Of a stretch of DNA of 64,000 bases, positions 17,348-28,704 are shown in pieces. Position numbers and translations under genes: made by a program. Each line of letters opens with the position of its first letter. Position 1 is the stretch's first letter. The notes under the pieces were generated by a model. That model did no database searches. It was not told where the DNA came from and saw only the letters and a program-made list of their open reading frames with translations. Source of the stretch: Acidimicrobiia bacterium (GTDB taxonomy: Bacteria; Actinomycetota; Acidimicrobiia; Spongiisociales; Spongiisociaceae); assembly GCA_009841105.1 (NCBI GenBank), contig VXMM01000043.1, positions 1 through 64,000 of the forward strand. The letters run 5' to 3'.

Positions 17348-18570
17348 TTGGCCAAAGTCGAACTCGCCAATGTCACGAAGATCTTCGGCGCCGAGCCCGG
17401 CGGTGAGGCGCTCGAGCTGCTGAGGGCCGGCTGCTCGAAGAGGCGATCCGGGAGCGCACGGGCCACGTCGTGGGCGTGAACAACGCCAGCATCGACGTGG
17501 CGGAAGGGGAGATCTTCGTGGTGATGGGCCTGTCCGGCTCGGGTAAGTCCACCCTCCTGCGCTGCGTGAACCGCCTCCATGAGCCGACCACAGGCCGGAT
17601 AGTCGTCGACGGGACGGACATCACAGCCCTCGGTCCCAGGGAGCTTCAGGCGTTTCGCCGCGAGAGCACCGGCATGGTGTTCCAGCACTTTGCGCTGTTT
17701 CCCCACCAGGACATACGCTCCAACGTCTCGTTCGGACTCAGAGTGAAGGGCGTCGATCAGGAGGCGCGCAACGAGGCGGCAGAGCGGGCGCTGGCGCTCG
17801 TCGGACTCAGCGGTTACGAGACCAGCTTCCCGCGGCAACTCAGCGGGGGCATGCAGCAGAGGGTGGGGCTTGCTCGGGCGCTTGCCACCGACCCCGACAT
17901 CCTGCTCATGGACGAGGCCTTCAGCGCCCTCGATCCGCTAATCCGCCGCCAGATGCAGGACGAGCTGATGGAGATCCAGGACAAGCTTCACAAGACGATC
18001 CTGTTCATCACCCACGATCTCAACGAGGCCCTCCGGGTCGGTACACGGGTGTGCATCATGAAGGACGGAGCAATCCATCAGATCGGCACGCCCGAGGACA
18101 TCCTCATGCGCCCCGAGACCGAGTACGTGGCGGAGTTCGTCCAAGATGTCGACCAGGGCCGGGTACTGGCCGTCGAGACCGTGCGCGAGGATGCCGCGGC
18201 GGTTGCTCGAAGCGCGACCGCAGGCGAGGTGCTGCACGCCATCGACAGCCTCGGGACGGAAGCGGCCCACGTGGTCGATGCCGGCGGGCGGCCTGTCGGG
18301 GTGGTCACCCGCGAGTCGGCGGAGCGGGCGCGAGCCCGCGGGCACCAGCCGCTGGGGCCCCTGATCGAAGCGGTACCGACCGTCACCGATGACACGGTGC
18401 TGGCCAAGGTGTACCAGCTCTTCGAGTCGGGCCTGCCTGTCGCCGTGGTCGACGGGGAGGGCAGGCTCATCGGATCGGTGCGTCCCCTGCAAGTCCTGGC
18501 CGAGCTGGGGCGGGTCGAGGGCGTCTCCGAGCAGTTGCGGCTCACCAATGCCAGAGACGCTCGAGAATGA
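17348..18570 (+). CDS. proV: Betaine-type ABC transporter ATPase, frameshifted near its start
   Basis: The ATPase of a glycine betaine/proline-type importer (ProV/OpuAA). A TTG at 17348, behind GGGAAGG, starts KVELANVTKIFGAEPGGEAL, the family N-terminus. Register is lost at GAAG-AGGCG (17437-17445), where the family expects one more G. The other frame then runs from GVNNASIDVAEGEIFVVMG through Walker A (GLSGSGKST), signature LSGGMQQRVGLARAL and Walker B (ILLMDEAFSALDP) to two CBS-type repeats (about 18180-18550). The total is 1223 bases, one short of a multiple of three. A product started at 17470 would keep the ATPase core but lose about 40 residues. ATGA overlap with the permease gene. Confidence 0.85.
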
Positions 18571-20537
18571 ACCCCGGAACGCTCGCCTCCGGATTCTGGG
18601 ACAACAGCAACCTCGACGAGTGGGAGATCCCCTTCGGTCTATGGATCGAGGAGATCGTCTTCTGGCTGACCACCCACATAAAGGGATTCCTTGAGGCCGT
18701 CAAGTGGCCCGTCGACCAGCTGCTGGAGCTCATCATCGACAACCTGCTGCAGGACTGGCTCCCGTGGCCGGTCGTGCTGCTGCTGTTCTTCCTGTTGGGG
18801 GTCACGACCAGGAACTTCCTGGTGGGGCTGGGAAGCGCGGCCGGCCTCCTCGTGTGCGGGCTGCTCGGCAACGAGTACTGGGATCTCACTATGGAGACGA
18901 TCGGGATGATCATCGTCGCCGTGATCATTTGCACGGTGATCGGCATCCCGCTGGGGATCCTGGCGGCCCGGATCGATGCGTTCTGGAGCAGGCTGCGGCC
19001 CGTCCTCGACGGCATGCAGGTGGTCCATCCCTTCGTCTACCTGCTGCCCATCATCTTCCTGTTCGGCGTCCGCCGAACCCCCGGCGTGCTGGCCACGCTG
19101 GTCTTTGCCCTTCCCCCGATCGTTCGGCTCACCAACCTGGGGATCCGCCAGGTCCCCGCAGACGTAGTGGAGGCGGCCCGTGCGTTCGGAGCGACCGAGA
19201 CGCGGATCCTGCGCGAGGTCCAGATGCCATTGGCCCGGCCCGCCATCATGGCCGGACTCAACCAGACCCTGCTGCTGTCCCTGTCAATGGTGGGAATCGT
19301 GGCGATCATCGCCGGCGGAGGTCTCGGCAAACCCATCCTCACTGCGCTCAACACCGCCGACATCCCCATCGGCGCGTCGGCCGGAGCCGGTCTCTACTTC
19401 GTGGGTGTGCTGCTCGACCGGATCTCCCAGCCCGAGAACGGCCGTGACAGGCGCAGCCTCTTCGCGCGGATCCGCGTCGCCTGGTCCACACGGGCCGACC
19501 CCGCCGTCCCCGCCGTGCCCGGTGTGCAAGCCGAGCCGGAGACTCCCGTTGTCACCGCAGTGCCGACCGCGCCCGAGTTGACCGGATCCCACCGACTCGG
19601 GGCCGCGGCGGTCCTCACCGGCGGCCTGCTCGCCGCGTTCGCGTCGCTGCTGACCTGGGGTAACGACGCCGGTCTGTTGTCAGGCTACGCCCGATTCGGC
19701 GACACCGACCTTCCCGGTGCCCACAGCGGCGTGGGCGCCACCGGCGGCTCGTGGTTCGGGATCGCGCTGGCCCTCGTCGGCCTGACGGTCGCGTTCGGGG
19801 GCGCATCGACGCTCTGGCGCCCCCGTATCCGAGAGAGGTTCATCACGAGTGGAGGCGCCTACCTCGCGGCCGGCCTGGTGTTGGCTTCACTTGCCGTCGC
19901 CTACCTGACCGTTTCGCCCCGGGGCGAGAACTACAGCCACGGCACGGGTGCGTGGCTGGCGCTGGCCGGCGCTCTGATCGTTCTTGTAGGGGGTGGCTGG
20001 ACCACCCTCCGCGGGAAGTACGACGACGAGCCAACCCGCGCCGGCACACGAGAGGTGGCGAGCATGGTCGTGCTGGCCCTGTTCCTTGCCTTCGCCGGAG
20101 CTTCGGGGTCCTGGATCCTGGACCAGCGCAGCGACGCCGCCCAGATCGCCGCCGAGCTGGCGGCCGAGGCAGAGGGAGCCGACCAGGGGGGCCTGGCCGC
20201 CGAGGTGCTGGCCGAGGCCCTGGCCGAGACCCGCCGCGTTTCCGTCCGTGGCCTGGACACCGACGGGCCGCGGATCGGCTACATCATCCTCGCCCTCACG
20301 CTGGCGACCATGGCGGCTGTGCTCGGCCGGCTCGTTCGCCGACATACCGTCCAGCGCTTCCTCGCCCTCATGACATTCGGGCTGGGATGCGCCATCGCGG
20401 CGGTCGGTGCGGCCTGGATCGCTACCTTCGTCCGGTTGGCTACCCCGGCCCTCACACCGGGCGCCAGCTCCTTCCTGGTGGTCATCGGCGGCTTGATCGT
20501 TGCCGCCATGGGCTGGCGTACCAGTAACCCGCGCTGA
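18567..20537 (+). CDS. proW: Betaine-type ABC permease with extra C-terminal membrane domain
   Basis: 656 residues, about twice the normal ProW length. Residues 1-300 are the permease: several helices and the coupling loop VVEAARAFGATETRILREVQMPLARPAIMAG, then IIAGGGLGKPIL. After a Pro/Val/Glu-rich linker (about 310-345), roughly 310 residues form a second module with about six to seven further helices (for example LGAAAVLTGGLLAAFASLL and YLAAGLVLASLAVAYLTV). I do not recognise the extra module; it may be a regulatory or osmosensing appendage. The stop is clean and the frame is intact. Coupled to the ATPase gene by ATGA. Confidence 0.87.
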   Translation: MNPGTLASGFWDNSNLDEWEIPFGLWIEEIVFWLTTHIKGFLEAVKWPVDQLLELIIDNLLQDWLPWPVVLLLFFLLGVTTRNFLVGLGSAAGLLVCGLLGNEYWDLTMETIGMIIVAVIICTVIGIPLGILAARIDAFWSRLRPVLDGMQVVHPFVYLLPIIFLFGVRRTPGVLATLVFALPPIVRLTNLGIRQVPADVVEAARAFGATETRILREVQMPLARPAIMAGLNQTLLLSLSMVGIVAIIAGGGLGKPILTALNTADIPIGASAGAGLYFVGVLLDRISQPENGRDRRSLFARIRVAWSTRADPAVPAVPGVQAEPETPVVTAVPTAPELTGSHRLGAAAVLTGGLLAAFASLLTWGNDAGLLSGYARFGDTDLPGAHSGVGATGGSWFGIALALVGLTVAFGGASTLWRPRIRERFITSGGAYLAAGLVLASLAVAYLTVSPRGENYSHGTGAWLALAGALIVLVGGGWTTLRGKYDDEPTRAGTREVASMVVLALFLAFAGASGSWILDQRSDAAQIAAELAAEAEGADQGGLAAEVLAEALAETRRVSVRGLDTDGPRIGYIILALTLATMAAVLGRLVRRHTVQRFLALMTFGLGCAIAAVGAAWIATFVRLATPALTPGASSFLVVIGGLIVAAMGWRTSNPR

Positions 20538-20584
20538 CCAGGCCATCTACTGTAAAAAAAGAGACGTCGTTATTACATTCCTTG

Positions 20585-20590
20585 TATGAT
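20585..20590 (+). promoter_or_regulatory. Possible proX -10 box
   Basis: TATGAT sits in an AT-rich patch (20551-20590) inside the 129-base gap before the binding-protein gene. No good -35 hexamer is seen at the right distance, so this is a weak call. It could allow extra expression of the binding protein. Confidence 0.25.
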
Positions 20591-20666
20591 CACCGTTGGG
20601 AAGAGCTAGACGAGAGAGGGCTCCCAGGTCCGACCCACCGGTAGCCCGACAATCGGAGGGGACCTC

Positions 20667-21764
20667 ATGAACACCGGCCGAGGGCGAGCGTTTCTCGCCG
20701 TGCTTACTGCGATGATGCTGATAGCCGCCGCCTGCGGCGACGACAGCTCGACGACCGACACAGCCCCTGCAACCACAGAAGCCCAGCCAGCCGCAACCGA
20801 GGCGGCCCTGCCTGGTGAGGGTGTGACCGTCACCATGGCGCGGGGCAACTGGATCGAGACCAACTTCCAGAACTATGTGGTCCAGCAACTCCTGCAAGAG
20901 CTCGGATATGAGGTCACCGACCCCGAGGAGATCGCGCCGGCGACCTTCTACCCGGCCGTGGCTCAGGGCGACTACGACCTGTGGGCGTCATCGTGGCCGC
21001 TCAACCACACTCCCCTCCTCGAAGGAGAGAGCCCCGATGGCGGCACCTTCGGAGACAAGGCACGCTACATCGGCAAGATGATGGCGTCCGGCGCGCTTCA
21101 GGGCCTTCTAGTGGACATTCCCAGCGTCGAACAGTTCGGCTTCACAACGCTCGGAGAGCTACTCGACAACCCCGAGGCGGTAGCCCGCTTCGACAGCGAC
21201 GGTGACGGCAAGGCTGACATCAACGGCTGCGACGACGGTTGGGGCTGCCAGAAGGTCATAAACGACACGCTCGCCAAGAATGGCTGGGACGACCGGGCGG
21301 CGCAGGTGTCGGCTACTCACTCCGCCCTGTTCGCGGAGTCGCAGGCGAGCTTCGCGGCGGGCGGCCCGGTGCTTCAGTACGTGTGGACGCCTACCGCGTT
21401 CGTCGGCAAGCTCGTCCCGGGCAGGGACGTGCTGTGGCTCGCCATCGAGCCGGACCAGGCCCTCGAGGGCCAGGATGGGGTCTCGGCGGTGGGCGATGCC
21501 TGCACCAACGATCCCTGCACCACGATGTTCACGCCCTCCGACATCGTGGTGACCGCCAACAAGGACTTCCTGGCCGCCAACCCGGCTGCTGCGTCGTTGC
21601 TCGAAGACCTCGAGCTGGATCCGCTCGCGGTGGCCGTCCAGGCCGTCGCCATCGACGCCGGGGCCAACTCCGACGCCGAGATCGCAGCCGCGGCCGCCGA
21701 GTGGATCGCGGCCAACCGCGACAAGATCGATCCGTGGATCGAGGCCGCGCTCGCTGCGGCCTGA
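20667..21764 (+). CDS. proX: Betaine-type substrate-binding lipoprotein
   Basis: A 365-residue extracytoplasmic binding protein for the ABC transporter encoded upstream, of the ProX/OpuAC fold. The signal peptide ends in a lipobox (LIAAACGDD), followed by a Thr/Ala/Pro linker to about residue 48 and then the binding domain beginning VTMARGNWIETNFQNYVVQQ. Aromatic residues in DLWASSWPLNHTPLL and YVWTPTAFVGKL are candidates for a cation-binding cage around a quaternary amine (inference). A good ribosome site (CGGAGGGG) precedes the ATG. Confidence 0.9.
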   Translation: MNTGRGRAFLAVLTAMMLIAAACGDDSSTTDTAPATTEAQPAATEAALPGEGVTVTMARGNWIETNFQNYVVQQLLQELGYEVTDPEEIAPATFYPAVAQGDYDLWASSWPLNHTPLLEGESPDGGTFGDKARYIGKMMASGALQGLLVDIPSVEQFGFTTLGELLDNPEAVARFDSDGDGKADINGCDDGWGCQKVINDTLAKNGWDDRAAQVSATHSALFAESQASFAAGGPVLQYVWTPTAFVGKLVPGRDVLWLAIEPDQALEGQDGVSAVGDACTNDPCTTMFTPSDIVVTANKDFLAANPAAASLLEDLELDPLAVAVQAVAIDAGANSDAEIAAAAAEWIAANRDKIDPWIEAALAAA

Positions 21765-21792
21765 TCTTCGGACGAGCCACTAGAAGCCGACC

Positions 21793-21811
21793 GGCGACGC
21801 GCTCCGTCGCC
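21793..21811. terminator. Hairpin between converging genes
   Basis: GGCGACG (21793-21799) and CGTCGCC (21805-21811) form a perfect seven-base stem with a five-base loop, 29 bases after the binding-protein stop and facing the TetR gene. There is no T-run, so it may be a weak or bidirectional terminator. Confidence 0.4.
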
Positions 21812-21857
21812 AAGTCACGGCGTCAGCCGGGCGCCAAATCCTTGGGGTCGGGTGCTG

Positions 21858-22487
21858 TCAGCCTGCGGAGGGATTCCCGTAGAAGCTGCGGTACCAGGCC
21901 TTGGTCACGATGCGCGCCACCGTCTCCACGTCCACCGGCGCCTCGTTGAGCGCGGCGTGGGCGAACGTTGTGTACGCGGTCTGCTCGACCAGCGAGGCCA
22001 TAGCCCGGGTCACCGTGGCCGGATCGAGCCCGCCGAGCTCTACGCGTTCGTCGTTCTTGATCGCGTGCAGGAACCGGGCTACGTGGCGTTCGCGCATGGT
22101 CCACCAGATCGTGGTGAATCGCTCCTCCACCGTCGTCGCCTCGATGAATGCCCGCAGCACGCCGCTGTTGTCGTGATAGTGCTGGAGGTATCCCAGGTTG
22201 GCTTCGAACAGAGCGGCTTCGGGGTCCTCGGCGATAGGCGTCGAAGACCGGCTCCTCCGGAAGAGTTCCTCGTGGAGGTCCCGGATGACGGTCCCGAAGA
22301 GGTCCTCCTTGTTGTCGAAATACCTGTACAGGCCTCCGAGGGAGAGCCCGGCCTGTACCGCGACATCGCTCATGCGGGCATCGACGTAGCCGTCCCTTGT
22401 GAAGACCTTCGACGCTGCGTCGAGAATCGTCTGGCGCGTCCGCCGGCCTTTAGGGGTGGTCGGCTTGGTGGCCATGGGCGCTGCCAT
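21858..22487 (-). CDS. TetR-family transcriptional regulator
   Basis: About 209 residues. The N-terminal helix-turn-helix is complete: RRTRQTILDAASKVFTRDGY, then MSDVAVQAGLSLGGLYRYFDNKEDLF. The C-terminal ligand domain (about 70-205) is helical with no recognised signature. Start codons at 22487 and 22475 are both possible; the longer open frame to 22712 has no TetR sequence. It converges on the betaine transporter operon and has no obvious target beside it; the propeller gene upstream is transcribed in the same direction. Confidence 0.88.
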   Translation of the reverse strand: MAAPMATKPTTPKGRRTRQTILDAASKVFTRDGYVDARMSDVAVQAGLSLGGLYRYFDNKEDLFGTVIRDLHEELFRRSRSSTPIAEDPEAALFEANLGYLQHYHDNSGVLRAFIEATTVEERFTTIWWTMRERHVARFLHAIKNDERVELGGLDPATVTRAMASLVEQTAYTTFAHAALNEAPVDVETVARIVTKAWYRSFYGNPSAG

Positions 22488-22662
22488 CGTTCGAAAGCGT
22501 CTGTACGGTGCGAGGCACGCGAGTGATCCCCGTGTAGCTGGTCCCTGTGCGGATCGTCCCGGGTCTGGAGGCCCGCGGCGAACGATCTTACCGTGCTCAG
22601 CGAAACCAAACCGGTGTGTCGACCGGGACGGAGTCGGTCTCAGGCCTCGCAGGCGATCAAGG

Positions 22663-24720
22663 TCAGTCGCCGGTCGATGTAGCTGGACCAGACCCGAGCG
22701 AAGTTCGGTCACGGTATCGACGTCGCCAGAACATCATCAACAGACCGAGCAACAGCATGAGGCAACCCCACAGGAGGGTCGGCCAGGGTATCGACGCATC
22801 GACCGGTCCGTCCTGGGCGGGTCCGGTTCCGGCCCCCGATGCCGGTGACCAGGCCGGGCGGGAGGCACCTTCGGCCAGCAGCCAGGATTCCGAACCCGCC
22901 ATGTCCACCACCCAGACCTCGGAGCGGCCGTCACACGTGGTGGAGTAGGCCAAATAGCTTCCGTCGGGAGACCATGCCAGAGTCCAGCCGAAGTTGTCGC
23001 TCACTGGACGGCCGCTTGACCCGTCAGCATCCATCACCATGACACTGCTCCCCACGTAGGCGATGAGGTCCCCATCCGGAGACCACACCGGGCTCGAACC
23101 GTCGGCCAGCCGCTGTGGACTGTCGCCGGAGGGATCCGTCAACCAGACCTCGTTGGTGAAGTCGAGAGCCTTCTCGTAGGCGATGCGCCGCCCGTTCGGG
23201 GACCACGCAGGATCCGAACCTTCGATCACCCGCCGGAGGTCGCCGCCGTCGGCGGCCACGATCCAGACCTCGCGACCGGAGTCGGCAACCCATCGGTGGT
23301 AGATGATGTGGGCTCCGTCCGGTGACCAGCTCAGGTTCAGACCGCCGTAGCTGGAGTTCGGTCGCCAGTCGTCGGTGAGCCGCCGCCCGGTACCGGCATC
23401 CATATCCGCCACCCAGACCGCTCCGCCCTCCCCGGCGTAGGCGACAAGGCGCCCGTCCGGGGACCAAGCAGGTTCCGAACCTCTGCGATCCAGCCGCCGG
23501 GTGTCGCTGCCATCAGCGCCCATCACCCAGACCCCGATACCTTCCCCATCCGACCTGGTGTAGGCGATATGGCCTCCGTCCGGAGACCACACCGGCCCCG
23601 AACCGTCGGTGATCATCCGGTGCCCGGCGGCATCCGCCACCCAAATCTCGGGAACCTGCTCGACCGCTATCGAGTAGGCGAGCCGCTGTCCGTCGGGCGA
23701 CCAGGCCGGATCGTGTCCCTTCAAGGCCAGCCGCCGCCGGTCCCCGCCGTCGAGGTCCACCGCCCAGAGGTCGAAGACGTACTGGTCGCGCCGCAGATCC
23801 AGGTAGGTGATGTGGCTCCCATCCGGAGACCACTGCGGGCCCGAGCCGCCGCTGGTCAACTGCCGCTGGTTGCCCCCGTCCGTGTCCACCACCCAGATCC
23901 CGGAGAGCTCGCCCCCGTCGGCGAAGGCGATGCGCTTCCCGTCAGGCGACCAGGCCGGGTCGTAACCGCCTGCCAGCCATCGCCGATCACCGCCGTCCGC
24001 GTCCGCCACCCACACCCCGGAATCCACGCCCGACTGGTAGTAGACGATGCGGCGCCCGTCCGGCGACCATGCGGCATCCGATCCCGCGTCGGCGAGCAAC
24101 CGGGGGTTGGCGCCGTCCGCGTCCATCACCCAGACGCCACCGTCGCTGTAGGCGATACGGTCCCCGTCCGGTGACCACACCGGTTTCCAACCCGCCGCGG
24201 TCAAACGCCGCGCGTTGGCACCGTCCGCGTCTGCCACCCAGACGCCGTCACCGTTCGATTCCTCGTAAGCGATGCGGTCCCCGTCCGGTGACCAGGCCGG
24301 ATTCGAACCGGTGGCCAGCCGCCGCGCGTCGGTACCGTCCGCGTTCATCACCCAGACGCCGCCACTGTCCCACTCTTCGTAGGCGATACGGTCCGCGCCG
24401 GGTGACCACACGGGAAGGAAACCGCTTTCGGTCAGACGCCGCGCGTTCGCGCCGTCCGCGTCTGCCACCCAGATCCCGGCCCGGCTGCCATCCGGTCTCT
24501 GCCTGTTGTAGGCGATGGTCCCCGAACCGAAAGCAGTCGTGTCCGGCACGGTCGAGAATGTCACCTCGGCGCGTTCCGGCGAGCACGCATCCTTGGCGAC
24601 CGCGCTACCGGACAGCGCCACCGACCATCCCACCATCACCGCTGCGGCCAGGAACCCTGCGAGCCGTTTGCGGCCGGGCCACGGACCGCGTCCCGTCATT
24701 CGAGTTCCATTCGTTGCCAC
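22663..24720 (-). CDS. Membrane-anchored PD40 beta-propeller protein
   Basis: A 685-residue exported protein. An N-terminal signal sequence ends near SGSAVA. It is followed by about 14 TolB/PD40-type repeats of about 40 residues, each with WVADADGANARRLT-like and PAWSPDGDRIAYE-like parts, enough for two seven-bladed propellers. The C-terminus has one helix (LLWGCLMLLLGLLMMFW) and a basic tail, so it should stand on the outer face of the membrane. The repeats in the N-terminal third (24070-24440) are nearly identical at DNA level, which points to recent internal duplication. No catalytic domain is visible; a binding or scaffolding role is inferred. Confidence 0.88.
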   Translation of the reverse strand: MATNGTRMTGRGPWPGRKRLAGFLAAAVMVGWSVALSGSAVAKDACSPERAEVTFSTVPDTTAFGSGTIAYNRQRPDGSRAGIWVADADGANARRLTESGFLPVWSPGADRIAYEEWDSGGVWVMNADGTDARRLATGSNPAWSPDGDRIAYEESNGDGVWVADADGANARRLTAAGWKPVWSPDGDRIAYSDGGVWVMDADGANPRLLADAGSDAAWSPDGRRIVYYQSGVDSGVWVADADGGDRRWLAGGYDPAWSPDGKRIAFADGGELSGIWVVDTDGGNQRQLTSGGSGPQWSPDGSHITYLDLRRDQYVFDLWAVDLDGGDRRRLALKGHDPAWSPDGQRLAYSIAVEQVPEIWVADAAGHRMITDGSGPVWSPDGGHIAYTRSDGEGIGVWVMGADGSDTRRLDRRGSEPAWSPDGRLVAYAGEGGAVWVADMDAGTGRRLTDDWRPNSSYGGLNLSWSPDGAHIIYHRWVADSGREVWIVAADGGDLRRVIEGSDPAWSPNGRRIAYEKALDFTNEVWLTDPSGDSPQRLADGSSPVWSPDGDLIAYVGSSVMVMDADGSSGRPVSDNFGWTLAWSPDGSYLAYSTTCDGRSEVWVVDMAGSESWLLAEGASRPAWSPASGAGTGPAQDGPVDASIPWPTLLWGCLMLLLGLLMMFWRRRYRDRTSLGSGPATSTGD

Positions 24721-24734
24721 CGGGGAGCGCCCCG

Positions 24735-24944
24735 GTCGGCCAGGTGGAGCCCGCAGGTCGGCTCGTCGAGCACGTCGAAGTCGATCACGCCCGCCCCTTG
24801 CAGTTCAGGCAGGCGCCCCCGGAGGTGGCGCTGAGCCAGCGTCCCCGTCATGTGCGACGCTCACATCCCCGAGGTTGTTCTCCCGAGCCCCCGACACCCG
24901 AATCAGATCATGCCCACCCGCTACCCGCATTGGGGCCACGCTAC
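24735..24944 (-). pseudogene. Rearranged relic of a second class II uvrA gene
   Basis: Four pieces match the intact uvrA-like gene nearby. 24735-24775 matches 26047-26087 (38 of 41 bases). 24775-24834 matches about 26396-26455 with a few changes. 24840-24857 matches 26360-26377 exactly but in inverted orientation. 24862-24944 matches 28099-28181, covering the first codons and the leader. The relic therefore has both ends of the gene with about 2 kb deleted and a small inversion. It has no usable reading frame. Confidence 0.8.
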
Positions 24945-24972
24945 GGTATACAACCCTCGCAAGGGCGCTCCC

Positions 24973-25377
24973 TCAGCTGCTTATGTGTAGTTGGCCAAAG
25001 ACCATCGTGATGTGGAACATCGAGAGGAAGTCCATGCCCCAAATGATGTCGAAGGCCGGCGGGGAGGCCTTCATGAGTAAGGCGTCGAGTTCTGCCCCTC
25101 GTAGCTCTGATCCGTGGGGCAGGTCAATCGGGAGGTCCATTCGCAGTCGGTAGACGCCGGTTTCTTCCTCGTTCTCGTTGACGTCGAAGTATGTGCCGAT
25201 GTCGACCTGTGGGAGGCCTACCTCCTGGACTACTCGCGCGGAGATCATGGTCTTCATTGCCCCTGTGTCGACTAGGGCGTGGTAGCGACGATTGACCGGA
25301 TGCGCGGGTGCGGGCAGGGATACAGCGGCCACGGGTAGGAATCGGTTGTTGACCATGGGGATGGTGCAGGTGGGCAT
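24973..25377 (-). CDS. Retropepsin-like aspartic protease domain protein
   Basis: A 134-residue protein with the single-domain aspartic protease pattern: hydrophobic strand, then HALVDTGAMKTMIS (the D-T-G active-site loop, about residue 35), and near the C-terminus FDIIWGMDFLSMFHI, which resembles the second conserved hydrophobic-G-x-D segment. Such domains act as dimers. There is no signal peptide, so it is cytoplasmic. Its start overlaps the stop of the small gene upstream, so the two are coupled. The substrate is unknown. Confidence 0.72.
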   Translation of the reverse strand: MPTCTIPMVNNRFLPVAAVSLPAPAHPVNRRYHALVDTGAMKTMISARVVQEVGLPQVDIGTYFDVNENEEETGVYRLRMDLPIDLPHGSELRGAELDALLMKASPPAFDIIWGMDFLSMFHITMVFGQLHISS

Positions 25378-25661
25378 CAGGTTGGGTTCATGACCTGGAC
25401 CATGATGCCTAGATGTGCTGGCCGTTCGCCGATCTGTTTCATGGAGAAGTTGCCGAACCCGAATTTCTCGTGTCCGAACAGGTAGGCATCGGCCCTGTCG
25501 TTGAAAATGTGGACGACTTCCCCGTCGTGCATTAGGACTATGCGTCCGGTGTGGTTCCGTTCCAGTTCTTCGCGGTACTTGGGGTACGCAGCGTGGTTGA
25601 TCTCTGCCTGGGATGGAGTCACGTCCTCTTGATTCTCCGATGTCTCGGTGGTTGAAGGCAT
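25377..25661 (-). CDS. Small partner of the retropepsin-like protein
   Basis: A protein of about 94 residues that I do not recognise by name. It has an acidic, disordered N-terminus and a folded part with the segment YREELERNHTGRIVLMHDGEVVHIFNDRADAYLFGHEKFG, which suggests a small alpha/beta domain. I chose the ATG at 25661, eight bases after AAGGA; 25694 is possible. Its stop overlaps the protease start, so it is probably the substrate, regulator or scaffold of that protease (inference). Confidence 0.65.
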   Translation of the reverse strand: MPSTTETSENQEDVTPSQAEINHAAYPKYREELERNHTGRIVLMHDGEVVHIFNDRADAYLFGHEKFGFGNFSMKQIGERPAHLGIMVQVMNPT

Positions 25662-25770
25662 TCCGGTTGTCCTTCGGTTCGGGCGGGTACCCACGCTAGT
25701 TACGCTCCGAGCACAATCAGCAATTGGATGTGGGCCTTGGGACTCTCCGCGGCGCTGCTATTTTCGCGTT

Positions 25771-28176
<2,406 letters not shown>

Positions 28177-28704
28177 GCTACCTAATCGCTGTGCGCGCCA
28201 CCACAGCCGGGACCCACAAGCCTCATCGAGGACCTCGTCCTATTCCGGCCAAGGCCTCGCTCGGGTCAAAACCAAGGACTCGAACGGTTGCCGCGACCAA
28301 CGCGAGCGGCAGGCTGGATCAATGTGACCGTCACCGCTTCCGGCCGCGCTGAGGCGCCTGTCCGCAACGAGTTGGCTACCGTACCCACGCCGGGGGTAGC
28401 AGGGAGCAGTGATCGGTCCAGCGTGGCATCAATCCCGACCGCGGCTACATCTCCTGTCCCGGCAGGGACGGACAGCCGATGACCTGTAGGTCGACGACCT
28501 CATCGTAATTCCTCTCCCCGCTGCATTCGCCGCTACGCTCTCAGTTGGCACTTGGGCGACGCCCTCCAGTCGATCAGCGGGATGTCTTGCACTGTTTGAG
28601 GGCTAACACCCTTCTACGATTCATGACCAGGGCGTGTCTGAGAGTTCACGAACAAAGAGAGACTATCGTAAGGATAACACCATCGTACAAAGGTGGCTAT
28701 CGGA
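28177..28704. other. Gene-free left border of the defence island
   Basis: Between the divergent uvrA-like and methyltransferase genes I find no coding frame and no tRNA. Composition shifts from G+C-rich to mixed near 28500. Hexamers TTGCAC (28587-28592), TTGAGG (28596-28601) and TACGAT (28615-28620) are at wrong spacings for a confident promoter. No attachment-site repeat shared with 38720-38979 was seen by eye. Confidence 0.5.

Noticed and set aside
24070-24440. Regularly spaced near-identical segments that could suggest a CRISPR array
   Set aside because: They are about 120 bases apart, in frame, and encode propeller blades.
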